Origin: Neospora caninum Liverpool | Lineage: Eukaryota > Apicomplexa > Conoidasida > Eucoccidiorida > Sarcocystidae | Direction of reading: 5' to 3' | DNA length: 64,000 nt | NCBI RefSeq assembly: GCF_000208865.1 | Contig: NC_018393.1 | Location: 3,552,714 to 3,616,713, forward strand | Part shown: positions 1 through 12,163 of the stretch, one piece after another | How positions within the stretch are numbered: position 1 is the stretch's first letter | How the letters are laid out: every line of letters starts with the position of its first letter | Translations under genes and position numbers: made by a program | Notes under the pieces: generated by a model | What the model saw: only the letters and a program-made list of their open reading frames with translations | Told to the model about the DNA's origin: nothing | The model's database searches: none

Positions 1-3000
1 GACGGCGCGGACGGAGACGGTGGAGCAGAGACTCTGAGACGAAAAAGACAGGAGCTGAAGGCCACGGAAGTCCATGACGGGAGTATTCCCCTGATGCTCG
101 TTGCCCAGTTTTGCTCGCCTCTAGAAACATTGTTGCGTGTGCAGCCGTTGAAACTGAAAAGGTCAGAGTTCACGGCCCTGTTTGCCTCGCCGGAGACCGG
201 AGACGCTTCCCCTGTCACTGACGCTTCCCGCGGCCTCCTCCAAATTGCCGCCGACCCCTGCTTGAGTCGCAACAGGAATTCCGAGGTGCCCACCGCGTCT
301 TGTGATCTCCCCAGAGACGCCGGCGGCGCTTTGCCTCAAGCGCCAGCAGGCGAAGAGGAAAGGCCCGAAACGAGGACAGCGGGCGACTCGGCAAGTGAAC
401 TGGGGAAACTCTCAGAAGGGGGCCAGGCGGGGCGCTGGCCTCACTCAGGAGACCGAGAAGGTGAGATGATGCGGAAAGCGGGAGCGGCGCCGAGCGACGA
501 GGGAACTAGCGACGATGCTCTTTTAGGGGGTGAAGCAGACTGGATCGAAGACGCGGGGTCTGACAGTGAAGCGGAGGATGCAGAGGAGCGGGTGTTTCCC
601 CTGGAACCGCCGACTCTGTTTCTCAACTGCCGGAGACGCTGCCAGGTGAGACGACGCGTGGAGAGGAAGATCGAAGGCAGGAGAAAACGCAGAAAAGATC
701 AGAGGTTGCGGGGAGGCACGCACGAGGCGCTTGAGACACGCCTCAGCTGAGCAGGGCGTTGCGCGAGGTCACGGTGACAACACAAAAGCGCCAAGCCGCA
801 GGCCCAAGCGGGCGGTGGAGGCGGCTGAGCCCTCACCCGAGACGCGCGGCGGTTCGGTTCGGGTCGAGAAGCCTCTTGGTGTTCTTCATCTTGTTCAGAG
901 GCCTAAGAACTTGTGTGCGCGCGGTCCAGGGGATGTCTCCGCACCGCCTCCCAGAAGCTGGACCGGGGAATGGCCTTCACATGTGCCGTGTGTGTGTATC
1001 GTGGGCGGGTCGCCCTCGTGGTTTTTCTTTGTGTTCCGCTACGACCGTGTAGTGGAAGGTTCCTGAAACGGCGACGCGTGTGTTACACCCTTTCCCGGTG
1101 CCCCTTCCCTCTCGGGAGTCTCGGGCGCATGGCGAGTTGCATGTTCTGTTTCTCTGTGCAGCTTTCGTACTTCCAAATCTGTCGTCTCGACTACAAGCCG
1201 AAGCTGCCCGCAGTCTTCTTCAAGCCCTTCACTCTGGCGTGCATGGATATTACTGCAGTTATTTCCTCGAACCCCGTGCTGCTTCAGCGAATCTTCCCAC
1301 TGACCCACAATCTGCGTGCGATCGACGTCGTCCCCATGCAGCAGCTTCTGGACGCGGATCCGTGGACGCCCGCCCCGCTCCCGCCTTCCAGTTCGCTTCT
1401 TCGTTTCTGGCGCTCGCCGGCACCCGCCGTCGATGGGCGCTCTTCCCCGCCCGCCCTGCCGCCTCCCTGTCTGCCTTACCACCTGAAAAGGGGTGCGAAG
1501 CGAGAGAGCACGCGAGCGCAGGATGCACGCGGCAGGGAGCAGTCGCTAGACAGCCGAGAAGGAGGCGCGAGAGGCGGGGGAACGCCCTGCGCAGACCCAA
1601 GCGACGCGCAGGCGCTCGGCGCCCCGGCGTCGACCGCGAGAGTCCTCAGCGGGGGCGCAGAGGCGGCCGAGGCGGGGCAGGGATGCGGAGACACGCCGGC
1701 CGAGCGGGCCCGCGAGACGAAAGAGAGGCAGAGGGGCGAAGGCGGGGAACGTGGCGATGTGGAGAAGGAAGGAGAGGAGAGGCGAGTGAGAGAAGTGATG
1801 AACTATGCATGTCCACCTGGGCATCCTGACGACGGCAAGCGGGTGTACAGGGGGGAAACGAAGCCTAGAGGGAGCGAAGGCAGGGAGAGACCGCCAACGC
1901 ACAGTGCCGCCTATGAACATCCAGCGATCTCGCGGCCTGTCTCGCCGTCGCCGGGAGGCATGGCCGAAGCGCTGAGGTCGGCAGCCACCACGCCGTCGCG
2001 AAGAGGAGGCACTTACGAAGGCCCCGGGGAGGGGCTGCGCAGGGGAGAAGGCGAGAAGAAACTCGCCCCGCCTCCGCAGTTTGTGGGCGTCCATCGCGGC
2101 GGCTTGGCGCTGCGAGCTGACGCGAATCTCGGAGAGGCAGTAAGGCAGGTGGAGAAACGCGTGGCTAGAATGGGCGTGTATGCTGGGGGAGGTTCGGAAG
2201 AAGGAGGATGGGCCGTTAAAATATCCAGTCTGTGGTGACTGCGTTTGGAAGGGGGCTCCTGTGTGTGAAAAGGCGATAAGGGCGAAAAGCACAAGAATCA
2301 ACGAGGGTCCGTTTGAACCTCGATGTCAGGGCGATTCGCCTGCGTTTGACGTGCGCGCCCTCGTTTTCCCGTACAGACTCTGTGTTGACTCGAATCCACT
2401 GGGAAACGAACATGGAACGAAGAACAGGAAAGAAGACGTACACGGTTTGCACGGTTCTGTTTGTTATTTCCGTTCCTCGCTGCATGACTGTGTGCAGCTG
2501 CAGTTCGACGCCCACGAGACCGCCAATTCCGCAGCGCCGTTCTTTGCCCCAAGCCCGCTTGACCCTTCACCGGCTTCGCCTTCCTACGCGTCCCTCCCAC
2601 ATGTCTCCTTGATGGCGGAGAAGCCCCGCCGCGTGTCTCCCTATCCGGCTGCTTTCCCTTCTGCAGCATTCGTGGCGCCCGTGGCTGCGGCCCCTCCGCC
2701 GCTCTCGGAGACGCTTGCGGGACTCGAGGGGACTCCGCGGAAGCACGCACAAGCCGGCGAACTCGCGCCTCCCGAGCCGGCCGCAGTCGGGCCTTCAGGC
2801 GGGTGGGCCCCGGGGTCTCCTGCGCCCCACGTGGGCGGCTCGGAAGGGATTGCCACCCTTTTCGCGCGCCCTACGGCGGGGACCAGTGACACGCAGAGGA
2901 CCGGCGGGCCGCCCGCGATGGCGCGGATTATCTCGCCCTCGTTAGTGGCTGTGTCGGCGGCGGAGGCCTTCGGGCGCCCCGCGCAAACGGCCTTTGACAC

Positions 3001-5280
3001 GCCAAGGAGCGGGCGCGGGCGTGTGGAAGCGGCGGCGCGAGGCGAGGGCGCAGAAGCAATCGGCCAAGGAGTCTGCGCAGATGCGAGGGGAGCAAATCGC
3101 GACACTACTGCGAGAGGAGACGGAAGACCACAACCCGGTTCTTGGAAAGTCGAAGGAGGCCCGAACCGAGACTCTGGAACGAGGCATCTCCGATTGCACC
3201 CTTTGGGGATTGTTCGTGTCGCCTCCGCTCCGCAGAGAGAGTTCCCCAAAGTACGTCTGACGCCTGTGAAACAGTTAGAATAGTGCGAGTGGTGGATGCT
3301 GGAGGTTTCAAAAAAGTGGAGACGCCGTGTCCACAGGAAAGAGGGGGGGTTGGACGGGGGAAACTGTGTGAGCGGAACCGGGCTTTAGACGCTCGCCATT
3401 TAGGTGAGGGCGGGACGCAGACAAACGTATTTCTATCCGCGCGTGCATGCGTGTATGAGTGTGAAGAGCACTCCGCACGTCGAAGCGAAAGGACGCCGGT
3501 GTATCTGCGCGCTTCGTGTTTAGGTGGAGGACGAAGACACGTTCCAGCCTTCGCATTTCGTCGCCTCTCACTCAACAGGCCACCCTCCTCTAGGGCTCCG
3601 ACCGGGTCCCCACAGTGGCAGGAACTCCAGGGAAGGAAGCCTTGTGGCCCCTGGCGTCGGGGCTCGGTCCCCGCCCGACCGGTCTCCAGTCGCGCCCGAT
3701 GGAGCCCAACGGCCCCAGTCACGGGCCTCTCTGGGGCCTTCGCTCCTCAGCAGCGACAGGGCACTGGGCCCCCGAGAGACGCATGCGCCCGGGGGACCTG
3801 CTGGCGCAGACAACGTAAGAAGCCGGTCCGATCCTTCTCAGACAGCGAGTGCGCTCGCGAGTCCAGAGCCCTCCCGCCGTCTTCTCAAACCACCCGACAG
3901 AGGAAGAGGCGCCGACACTTCTCCCGGAGCAGAGAGGCGGGTGGGCGACAGCGCGGGAGACAGACCCACGAGGAGAGCGGTAGAGGGAGAAGGGGGAACG
4001 ACGGCACTTGCGTCTGTGAGAGTCCAGTCTTCTGCGTTTGTCGCGTGTCTGTTGAGAGGCGACGAGGATCAGAGAGAGGGGCGAAGCTCCGCGTCAAGCG
4101 CCACAGCGTCTGGTGTCGTGAGACGAAACACGCTGATCGATATCCGCAGCTCGGCCTCGCCTGTCGTGATGCTCCGCTACGAGTCTGGGCGAGCCGAGAG
4201 TCTCAGGCTGGAGAGGGGCGGGAGCGGCAGGACGCGGTTCTCGTTCGATTGCTGTGAGGCGCGACGGGCGCCAACAGGTGAGGGAGCGACGCCGGAAACG
4301 GACTTCGGTCCCCAGGAAGAAGGCGAGGGGCGAGGGGGGGGAAGCAACACAAGGAAAGCGTGAGGCAGAAGCGACAGCGAAGGAGACAGAAGACGGCGAG
4401 GGGAAGTTCAAAAAAGAGAGCGCACGCGGGGAGAGAGAGGTGAGAGGAGGCGCGCGCGAGAAAGGTGGGAACGTGGGAGGCCACAGATGAAAGGGATTGG
4501 GCGAGCGCGGATGACGAAGGGCGCGAGACGGTGAAAGGAGCGTTTGGGGCCGGAAGACAAAGCGAGTCAGCGGGACGCCCATGTCGGTGTGGAACTGCAG
4601 TGGAATGGTGGCATTCCGAGTTCCCAGGCGATGGCTGCTTTGTGTTTGCTAACTGTTGCGCCTCACCTCAGAGGAACGCTGGAGAAGCCTGTCGCCTTCC
4701 CACGGTGAAGGTCCACCAGCTGGAGACGCCTCGGCGGTGCCTCCTCTCACGCGCGATGAAGGCGCCGCGCGAGCGTCTTTGTCGCGCGCGGGCCTGAGCA
4801 CGAAAGGCAAAAGGCGAGTCTCTCCGGCTTCCCTGTATTTCTCTTCGCCTTCTTTCAGTTCTTCCTCCCTGGGTGCATCCGCGCAGATGCGAGGGGGCGA
4901 GGAGGGCAAACTCGAAGCTGCGAACCAAGAAGGCCTCCGCGAAGGGGAAGGTGGAAGCGAGAGAGAACAAGCAGAAATGCGAGACGGCAGGAGCGAGGGA
5001 GAAGAAGGCCCGCCGCCCTCTCGGGGAGTGAAGCGAGAACCCCAGCTAACGGCGAAGGCCAACGAGGGGCACATCGAGCCTAAACTCTGCCTGAGTAGAA
5101 AATCCTCGCGCGTCAATCTCGTCGAGAGTCAAGAGCCTCTGAGGATCGCTGTATGCTTCTTCGGTACGCGCCTGCAGAAGCATGGAAAGGGGGAAAGCCA
5201 ACCAAATGTAATGGAGAAAGAACAAACGGGGCTACAAACAATCCCCTGTGTGTGCGTGGTGGATGTGAAAATGCGTGCAT

Positions 5281-5328
<48 letters not shown>

Positions 5329-8300
5329 ACATACAGGTATGTCTATCAATATCTGTCTCTCTTTACATACGGATATATATATATATATATATATGTATAC
5401 ATACGTGGTTATGAATGTCTGGTAGCCATACCTGAGCAGGACAAGTATAGGCTTTCATCGTATATCTGTTTTCGTGGGTTTTGGGAGTATTTCCGCATGC
5501 CATTCTTTGCGCGCGAGAAGGCGTCGCTTAATGGACCCGTTTTTGGCTGTTTCGTTTCCCAGGGCGGCAAGCGCCTGGGGGCCTGAACGCAGTCATGGGG
5601 GTTTTGGAGTACTTGGAGAATTTGGCGCCCAAGGGCGTCTGCATCGGAATTCTCGGAGGCATTTTGGGCCTTGTTCACGGCTGGTACACGATCGTCGACA
5701 AGCAGTCTTTCTCGCTCTTTCGAAATCAAGGCGGCCTCGATCTCTTGTGCAGGTGATTCAGGGCGGTGTCTGTGCGCTCTCCATTCGTCGCCAAAACCCT
5801 CTGTGTCTGTGCCGCCCTTCCACGCGGCCTGCCGCCTTCGCTTCGTCTTCCTGTGTCGTGTGCATTTTGTTTTTTGCCGTCACCCCCTGTGCTTTGGGGC
5901 TGTACGGAACCTGGTGCGTCTTCGACTTTCTTCCTCCCCGCGCCTTCGCCGCTCTCCTCTCTGCGTCAGGGGGACACCGTCACGTGGAACTTTCCCTTTG
6001 GCATGCACAAATCCCGAGCGTGGCGTATCCCCCTCTTTGGTGTGCGGAGGTCGGCGGTCTTGCCCGCAATCTCTCGACTTTTCCTTTTCTCACCTTCTCT
6101 GTGCCCGGCCCTCGAAACGCGTCCTCTCCTCGTCCGTCGCGTCTCTGCGTGTGCGCGTCGCAGGACGACGGAGCATTTCAGCAACGAGTTCGAGCTTCAA
6201 CAGTGCATCAAAACCATCAAGGCGCTCCGCCTCGATGGGCTCGTCGTCCTCGGCGGCACCAGCGCTGTCAGCGACGCAGCGATTCTCACTGAGTACCTTC
6301 TCGACGCAGACACGCAAACGTGTGTAGTCGGTGTCCCCATGACTGTCGACAACGGCATGCCTTTCATTGAAGCGGTAGGCCGCACACTGGGTCGGGCGGC
6401 ACCCACCGCTTCTCTGCGTCGCCGGCTTTCTTGCTGTCTCTTTGTACCTCATGAAGTTTCCTTGTCTCCTCCTCCCGCCTGCTCTCTGTCTCCCTTTCTG
6501 TGTCTTCTCCCTCTTTTCCCCGCTCTCCTTTCTCACTCTTTCTCTTTCGCTCCTTCTCTTGCTCTCTTTCTCTCCCTCTTTCTCTCCTTCGTTCTCGCGC
6601 TGGCTGTCGCTTTCGCCGCGTCCCTCTCTCTGTCTCCGTTTCTCTGTATTCGAGTCTCCACCGTCTTGTGCGTGTGCGCCGCGTGCAGTGCCTCGGCCAC
6701 GACACGGTCTGCCGCGTCTTCAACAGCATCATTGGGAGTTTGATGCGAGAGAGCCGGAGCTCGAAATGCTGGTACTTCATCCGCGTTTCCGGCAAGTGTC
6801 TTTCCCACTTAGCCGCCGAATGCGCTCTCGACACCCACCCGAACCTCGTCCTGATCAACGAAGAAATCGAACAGAAGGTGAACGGAAGTGACTGCACTCA
6901 CTTTCGTGTTTGTTTTAGAACGGAAAGGGGATCGTTTTTTCAGCCGCCTGACAGTTTCCGCGCACTGAATCTACCAGGATGGGCAACGAAGTTCTGTTGA
7001 CGGGGTTGTAGCTGCATGCGCCGAGAAACCTCTGGCGAGGAGCAACAGGTGACGACACGGCCCCCCGCCTGCGAATGCAGGTCTATTGGTGGAGTCAGCG
7101 GCGCATGCTCATTTGTGTTTGCACTTGCATTCATCTGCGGCCCTTGACCGAGCTCCCCTGACGCGCCCGCCTCTGTGTCCTCTTCTCTTCTGACGTCTTC
7201 TTTCGCCAGCGGATGGGGGCGATGGCGTTAACGAATTTGATCAGCGACATCGTGGAGACGCGTGCCGGCCTAGGTCTGCACTACGGAACTGTGCTTCTCC
7301 CTGACTCACTCCTGGCGCATTTGCCCGAAATGCACATGCTGATTAACGAAGTGGACGCATGCTTTGAAAGTGAGACTACACGCAAAGAGCGCCTCGGCTT
7401 CGGGGAGTCCTAGACACAGACCCTCGCATCTCCCTTGGGTGGCTTTCTCTGCGTCTCAGTTGTTTCTCGCCTCTTGTCGCGCCGCGTTTCTGTGCTGGCT
7501 GGGCCTTGGTGGTTCGCTTCTGGTTCGCACGCACACGCGGCGACACCACCGAAAGGCGAGAGCGTTCGGTGCTTTCCGTGTCGCGGCCTGCTTGAGCTCC
7601 GGGTCCACACCGGAGACGCGTGACTACTTTTGCTTTGCTCGGCAACCGCAGGAGGAATCTTTGCAAAGGTTTTGGCTTCCTCTTCCACACCTTCGTCTCC
7701 TTGCAGTCCGCTGCGGTTCCTGCTTCTGTGCTTCCAGGTGGCTTTTACGCTCAAACGGAAGAAGGCCTCGAACTCTTGCGGGCGCGCCTGACGCCGTGGA
7801 GCGCCGCGCTCTTTAGCAGCCTTCCAAAGGGGATCCAATGGCAACTCGCCTTCAACAAAGATCAAACTTACCGGGTGCGTTTGCACGACTAGATGGCGCG
7901 CGAACGCCTGCACGTGTATCTGGAACCGTTCTCGTCTCGTCCTTCTCGCCCTGTCGTCCGTACCTCCCCTGAAGTGCAAACGCTGGAGCTTCTGGTGACT
8001 TATTGAGTTCTGCTGTTTTTCTTCTTGTCGCGGGGGGGATCTGCTCGACCTGGCCTCAGTGCTCTTTACGCCGATCCCCACATCTACGGCGATCCCTGCG
8101 GCCCGTGGATCTGTCTCCTTTTTCCCCGCACGGACCTTTTTCGCCACAGCCTTGTCACCCCGCGTACGATCCACTGGAGTGGATGGGATGCGCAGGCTTC
8201 TGGCAACGGTGGAACCGTAAATCAGTGCTGGCTCCACAGGATAACCCGTCTGCGTGCCGATTTTGGGAGTTCGAAGGCGTAGCTGGGAAAACGGCTCAGA

Positions 8301-11300
8301 TGCGCGAGGATCAGGTCCATATCGTCGTCGGAGTGCTCATCTCAGAGTCGAGTCTAATCCATACACACACACCAGGCGTAAAGGGCGCACGGTGTTTTCG
8401 ACCCCGCGACCGTCCCCTTTTCGCCCGAGCGACTTGAGCGAGGCAACGCTCTCTGCGGCTCCGGAGACTAACGCGTGGTTGGTGTCTGTCCTTCGCGCCC
8501 CGTCTGCCTGATCAGGTGGACCTTACGGCTATTGACACAGAAGTGCTTTTGAAGAGGCTCGTTGAGAGAGAGCTCGCGAGACGCAAGAGCATCGGCGCCT
8601 TCCGGAAGGGACAGTTTCTCTGCAAAACGCACTTCCTCGCGTACCAGGGCCGATCTGCAGCTCCCACGAACTTCGACGCCGACCTCGGGTGAGACTGGAT
8701 TCCACGCGCCGGCTGTCCACTCGCGCCTCCATCTCTCGTCTGGCGGGCGTCTTGGCTCGTTTTTTCCTTCTGGCCCTTAAGCTCGTCCTTTCGTGCCTTT
8801 CGTTCCTTCTTCAGCGCTTTCGCGTGTCTCTCTGTTTTCCCCCTTTCTCTCTCTCGCGCGCCCCGCGGCGTTCTCATATCCGCCTTGCGCGCCAGGTGGC
8901 TGTCCGCTCTTGCCTCCTCCCTTTCTCTCTCACTCCCCGCTGACCCTTCCGCTCCTCGCCTCTCCCCTACACTTTGTCGACCTTCCTCCCGCCTTCAGAT
9001 GTCATCACCGTCTCTTCGGTCTTCGCCCCCCTCCGAGTTGGTGTTGTCCTCGCGTTCACGTATTTTTGTGTTGTGGTTCTGTCGCCAACCACTGAGACGA
9101 CGAAGCTGTGGTTGTCGCTCCAGCGCGTCTCTCAATAACGCCTTGAGAGCTTACGCGATGCTTGCGTCAATGCTCCCTTTTCAATCAACATCTGAGCGCG
9201 CTCTCGAAAAGCGGCGCGGTGCCTTCCTGCGTCTCTGTGGTTCGGGCCTGTCTCTTGTTTTGTTCCGCAAAGCGCATGCGGTTCTCTCAGCGTGTGCTCT
9301 CTTCTCCGTGCCAGGTTTTCGTACGGCTACACAGCTGCGGTGTTGGTGGATGGCGGCTGCACTGGCTACATGGCGCAGATCAGCAACTTGGTGCGCGATC
9401 CCTCCGAGTGGTCCGTCAGTGCCGTGCCGTTCACCTGCTTGGTGGATGTTCAGCCGGTGAAACCGAGTGTGACGCACCCGTGCGACAAGTCCTCGCACGT
9501 GCGCCAGCCCCCACGCCACGGCTACCACGTTTGGTCTTCCAGGGCTACAAATCATGCGCCTCACTCTTCCGGGCATGTGCCAGGTGCGCGACAGGCTGCT
9601 GAAAGACTCGCAACCGGAGGGGAAGAGCTCAGGGGTGATTGGGGATGGATGTAGCTTTGGCCTCGGTTGATGCGTTCCGCACACAATGCGTCGAGAGAAC
9701 GTGCGAGGATTTCGGAACGTCAGACTAAACTGCTCTGCCGCTTGAAACATAGAGGGAAACCGGGCGCCTTCAACCTCTGCCAGGCTCTGGGCCTCGCAGG
9801 CTCTGAGCGTCGCTGGCCCACCCAGACATACGAGGTGGGAGATTTGGGATGTGCCGCGCTCCTCTGCTGCCTCCTTTCCTGTCCATGGGCGAAGCCGGTT
9901 TCTCGCTACGGTCCCAGTAAAGACGTTGCAGTCTAACTATACCGAAACGAATCGTGTGAGAACTGACTCTTGCACAGGAGTCCGGGAGTCCTGGGGCGAA
10001 CGAATGGCGAAACGTTTTCACGGACTCTTTTTGCGGGCAGCTGGAGCGCAATTTAGGATAGCGCATGCAATAGTGGGCATTCAGTCCAGACGAGAGTTCT
10101 GCGTTGTGAGTTGATGATGTGTTTCCTCTCCCCCGTTTTGGCGGATTCTGTGTCTTTGCAGGTCGACCCGTGCCTTCGGCGGCTTCTCACACGTCTGAGG
10201 ACTCGAAACGCGAGCGAGACGCCCCCCCCCGCGCTGCTTCGTCCTCGGCAGGGTCGGCTGTCGTCCTCATGTTTCGCGTGGAAGTTCCTCTTCAAAAGTT
10301 GTCTCTTCAGGGGGCCATGTTTCGGACTCTCGCCCTCTCGCGAGCGGAGTGGGCCCTCGGCGACTGCTTCTCCAGTCCTGGGCCAGTGCAGTATGAAGGC
10401 GCCGCGAGTCGTGTGCGCCTCAACTCGCTTCGCCTGCCGTCGACAGATCCCACAGTGAAACTAAAGAAAATCTCCCAACTTTGCAGCCAGGTATAGCCGA
10501 CCGGGACCCTGACCTATACGCCTCAGCGCCACACGCTCCCCCCAACACTGAGTCAATGCCTGCACGCACTCGCACTTTGGTACTAACGCACCTGCAATAA
10601 ATATACACTACGTATTGGCACGTGGCCTAACACATACGCATATAAATATAAATATATATATATGTGCACACAGCCATTCTGTCACGGGTGGAGATGCCCG
10701 TTAGGTTGTTGAGCCGAAGGGGAATGGAAGCGAACAAGGGATGAGTGCGAAAAACTGTGAGAACAGCCGTCTGGATCGGGACTGCGATGAAGGCCTGAAC
10801 GTGGCGAAATGGGAATGGGCCTTCGGGGTGGCCACGAGTCAAGCGGCATTCTTGCTTCTGCTTCGCGTTTTCCTATCTGGCTCTCGCGCGATTTTCCTTT
10901 GTGCTTTCAGGTGAAAAGTTTGTGCAGTGTGATGGCGACACCGCCCGTGTTGAAGACGGCCGAGTCTTCTCTTTACAGTCTCGTGGAGGTGCTCTCCACG
11001 CTGTCAAGGAGTGAACGCAATCAAGACCTACAGTTCTACGATATTTCCCACGTCCTGGCGCAGCGCTTCACAACGAAGGTACGCCCTCGAGTGTGTTTCT
11101 CGATCTCGTTCGCAGGCGGAACCGGAAATTTCGCTGTGTCGCGCTTTGCTTTTTCGGAGGTTTGGAAGCCCTAGTCTTTCACTGCGGCTCTCGCCTTTCG
11201 CCCGTTTGTGTCGCCTGTAGAGTCTGTGAACAACTCTGGGTGCCCGCCCATGCCCGTTTGCCTTTTGTCTTGTCCCCCTTCGCCTCAGGCTTGGTTGTCC

Positions 11301-12163
11301 GCAGCAGACTCGCTTCCACTGTCGAGTCTCCCCTCGGCCTTTTCCTCGCTTCCCGAGCCGGGACTTGCAGAGCCTCAGTGGGGGGCGGGTGGACCGGGAA
11401 ACAGTTGTTTCCTCTCTCCTTCCTACGCGGGGCGAGGCCCGAAGCCGTGGGCACGTGGGGACTTCGCATCCAGTCCCCTGCCTGCTCAGTTCAGGTTGTG
11501 CGAAACTGACGAGCGACAGACAGAGGCAGGCCGAGAGCGGGAACCTGGCAACGAGGCGCGCCGGACGCGAGACTCCGACCCAGAGAAGAACGGAGACATT
11601 ACAGGAAACAGATCCGGTTCTCTGGTGGCTTTCCAGGCTCTCACGGCTCGGCCTTATCGCACTGGCCGCGGCGGGAGACGCGAGTGGGGCGACGGAGAGA
11701 GCGACACGATGCCGCGAGGAAACGAGGAAGCCGGCCAGGCATTTGCGCAGGACGCGACAGAGGCAGGAGGCGGGGACGGAATCGGCACGGAGCGCTCAGG
11801 CCCGAGAGAAGAGGAAATAGAAACGCTGTGGAGCGGCGAGGGCCACGCAGCGACGAAACGTCTGCCGAGTTTTTCTCTCGTCTGTCTAAATAAGGTGAGG
11901 GGAGACAGCAACGAAGACAGGGGGGGGGGTTCCGCGTCGGAAGTACTAAACGAGGGTCGAGGATGTTTTTGGAGCCGAAACGGAGAGCACAAGGCCAGCG
12001 CTGACGCTGTTTCCTGTTCCCCTTTCTGGTTTCGCCGATGGGCCTTTTCGAAAATATACGTGCGACGAGCGAGCTGTCTCTCTCTTCTCGCCTCTGTTTT
12101 CTGTCTCTTCCTGGGCAGGCCTCGAGCAACTACGCTGTCCAGCACTTTCAGGAACGGCGCTGA
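1..12163 (+). CDS. PPi-dependent phosphofructokinase, C-terminal (alpha-like) half, 5' truncated by window
   Basis: The gene product belongs to the plant-like pyrophosphate:fructose-6-phosphate phosphotransferase family (glycolysis, cytosol). Exons I deduce: 1-645, 1162-2139 (end estimated), 2498-3250, 3524-4277, 4672-5163, 5563-5752, 6164-6374, 6689-6877, 7210-7369, 7738-7874, 8516-8688, 9315-9583, 10162-10490, 10911-11078, 11289-11894, 12119-12163. They give about 2,032 codons with all phases closing. Family landmarks in order are a RLDYKPKLPAVF-like lead-in (1183-1218), FFGRQAPGG spanning the 5163/5563 junction, ILGGILGLVHGW, RNQGGLDLLC, LDGLVVLGGTSAVSDAA (6229-6280), GVPMTVDNGM (6331-6360), LSHLAAECALDTHPN, and the C-terminal EEWAL-like block ending SPGPVQYEG (10340-10405). 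The frame is open at base 1, so a catalytic N-terminal half probably lies upstream. GGDD, TIDGDL and MGR are replaced here by GGTS, TVDNGM and SGK, which is typical of the non-catalytic half. A 200-residue C-terminal tail is unique and disordered. The assignment is firm; exon limits inside the 1350-4700 insertion are less so. Confidence 0.85.
5277..5394. repeat. (CA)n/(TA)n microsatellites in a PFK intron
   Basis: A short CA run passes into a perfect TA run at 5293-5326, followed by a second TA run at 5373-5394. Both lie in the 5164-5562 intron of the phosphofructokinase gene. Simple sequence, likely polymorphic in length. Confidence 0.95.
10640..10664. repeat. AT-rich microsatellite in PFK intron
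   Basis: A short imperfect ATATAA/TATA run in the intron between the exons ending 10490 and starting 10911. Nothing else recognised in this intron. Confidence 0.8.

Noticed and set aside
1546..2301. 251-codon - strand frame opposite the PFK insertion
   Set aside because: It mirrors GC-rich + strand coding DNA, has no family motif and no splice logic; the + strand exons close phases around it.
5277..5394. CRISPR-like or transposon terminal repeat at the CA/TA tracts
   Set aside because: Pure dinucleotide repeats with no spacers, open frame or target-site duplication; simple microsatellites in an intron.
7650..7672. Possible 23-base micro-exon of PFK after CGCAG at 7649
   Set aside because: Its phase does not fit between the exons ending 7369 and starting 7738, which join directly in phase.
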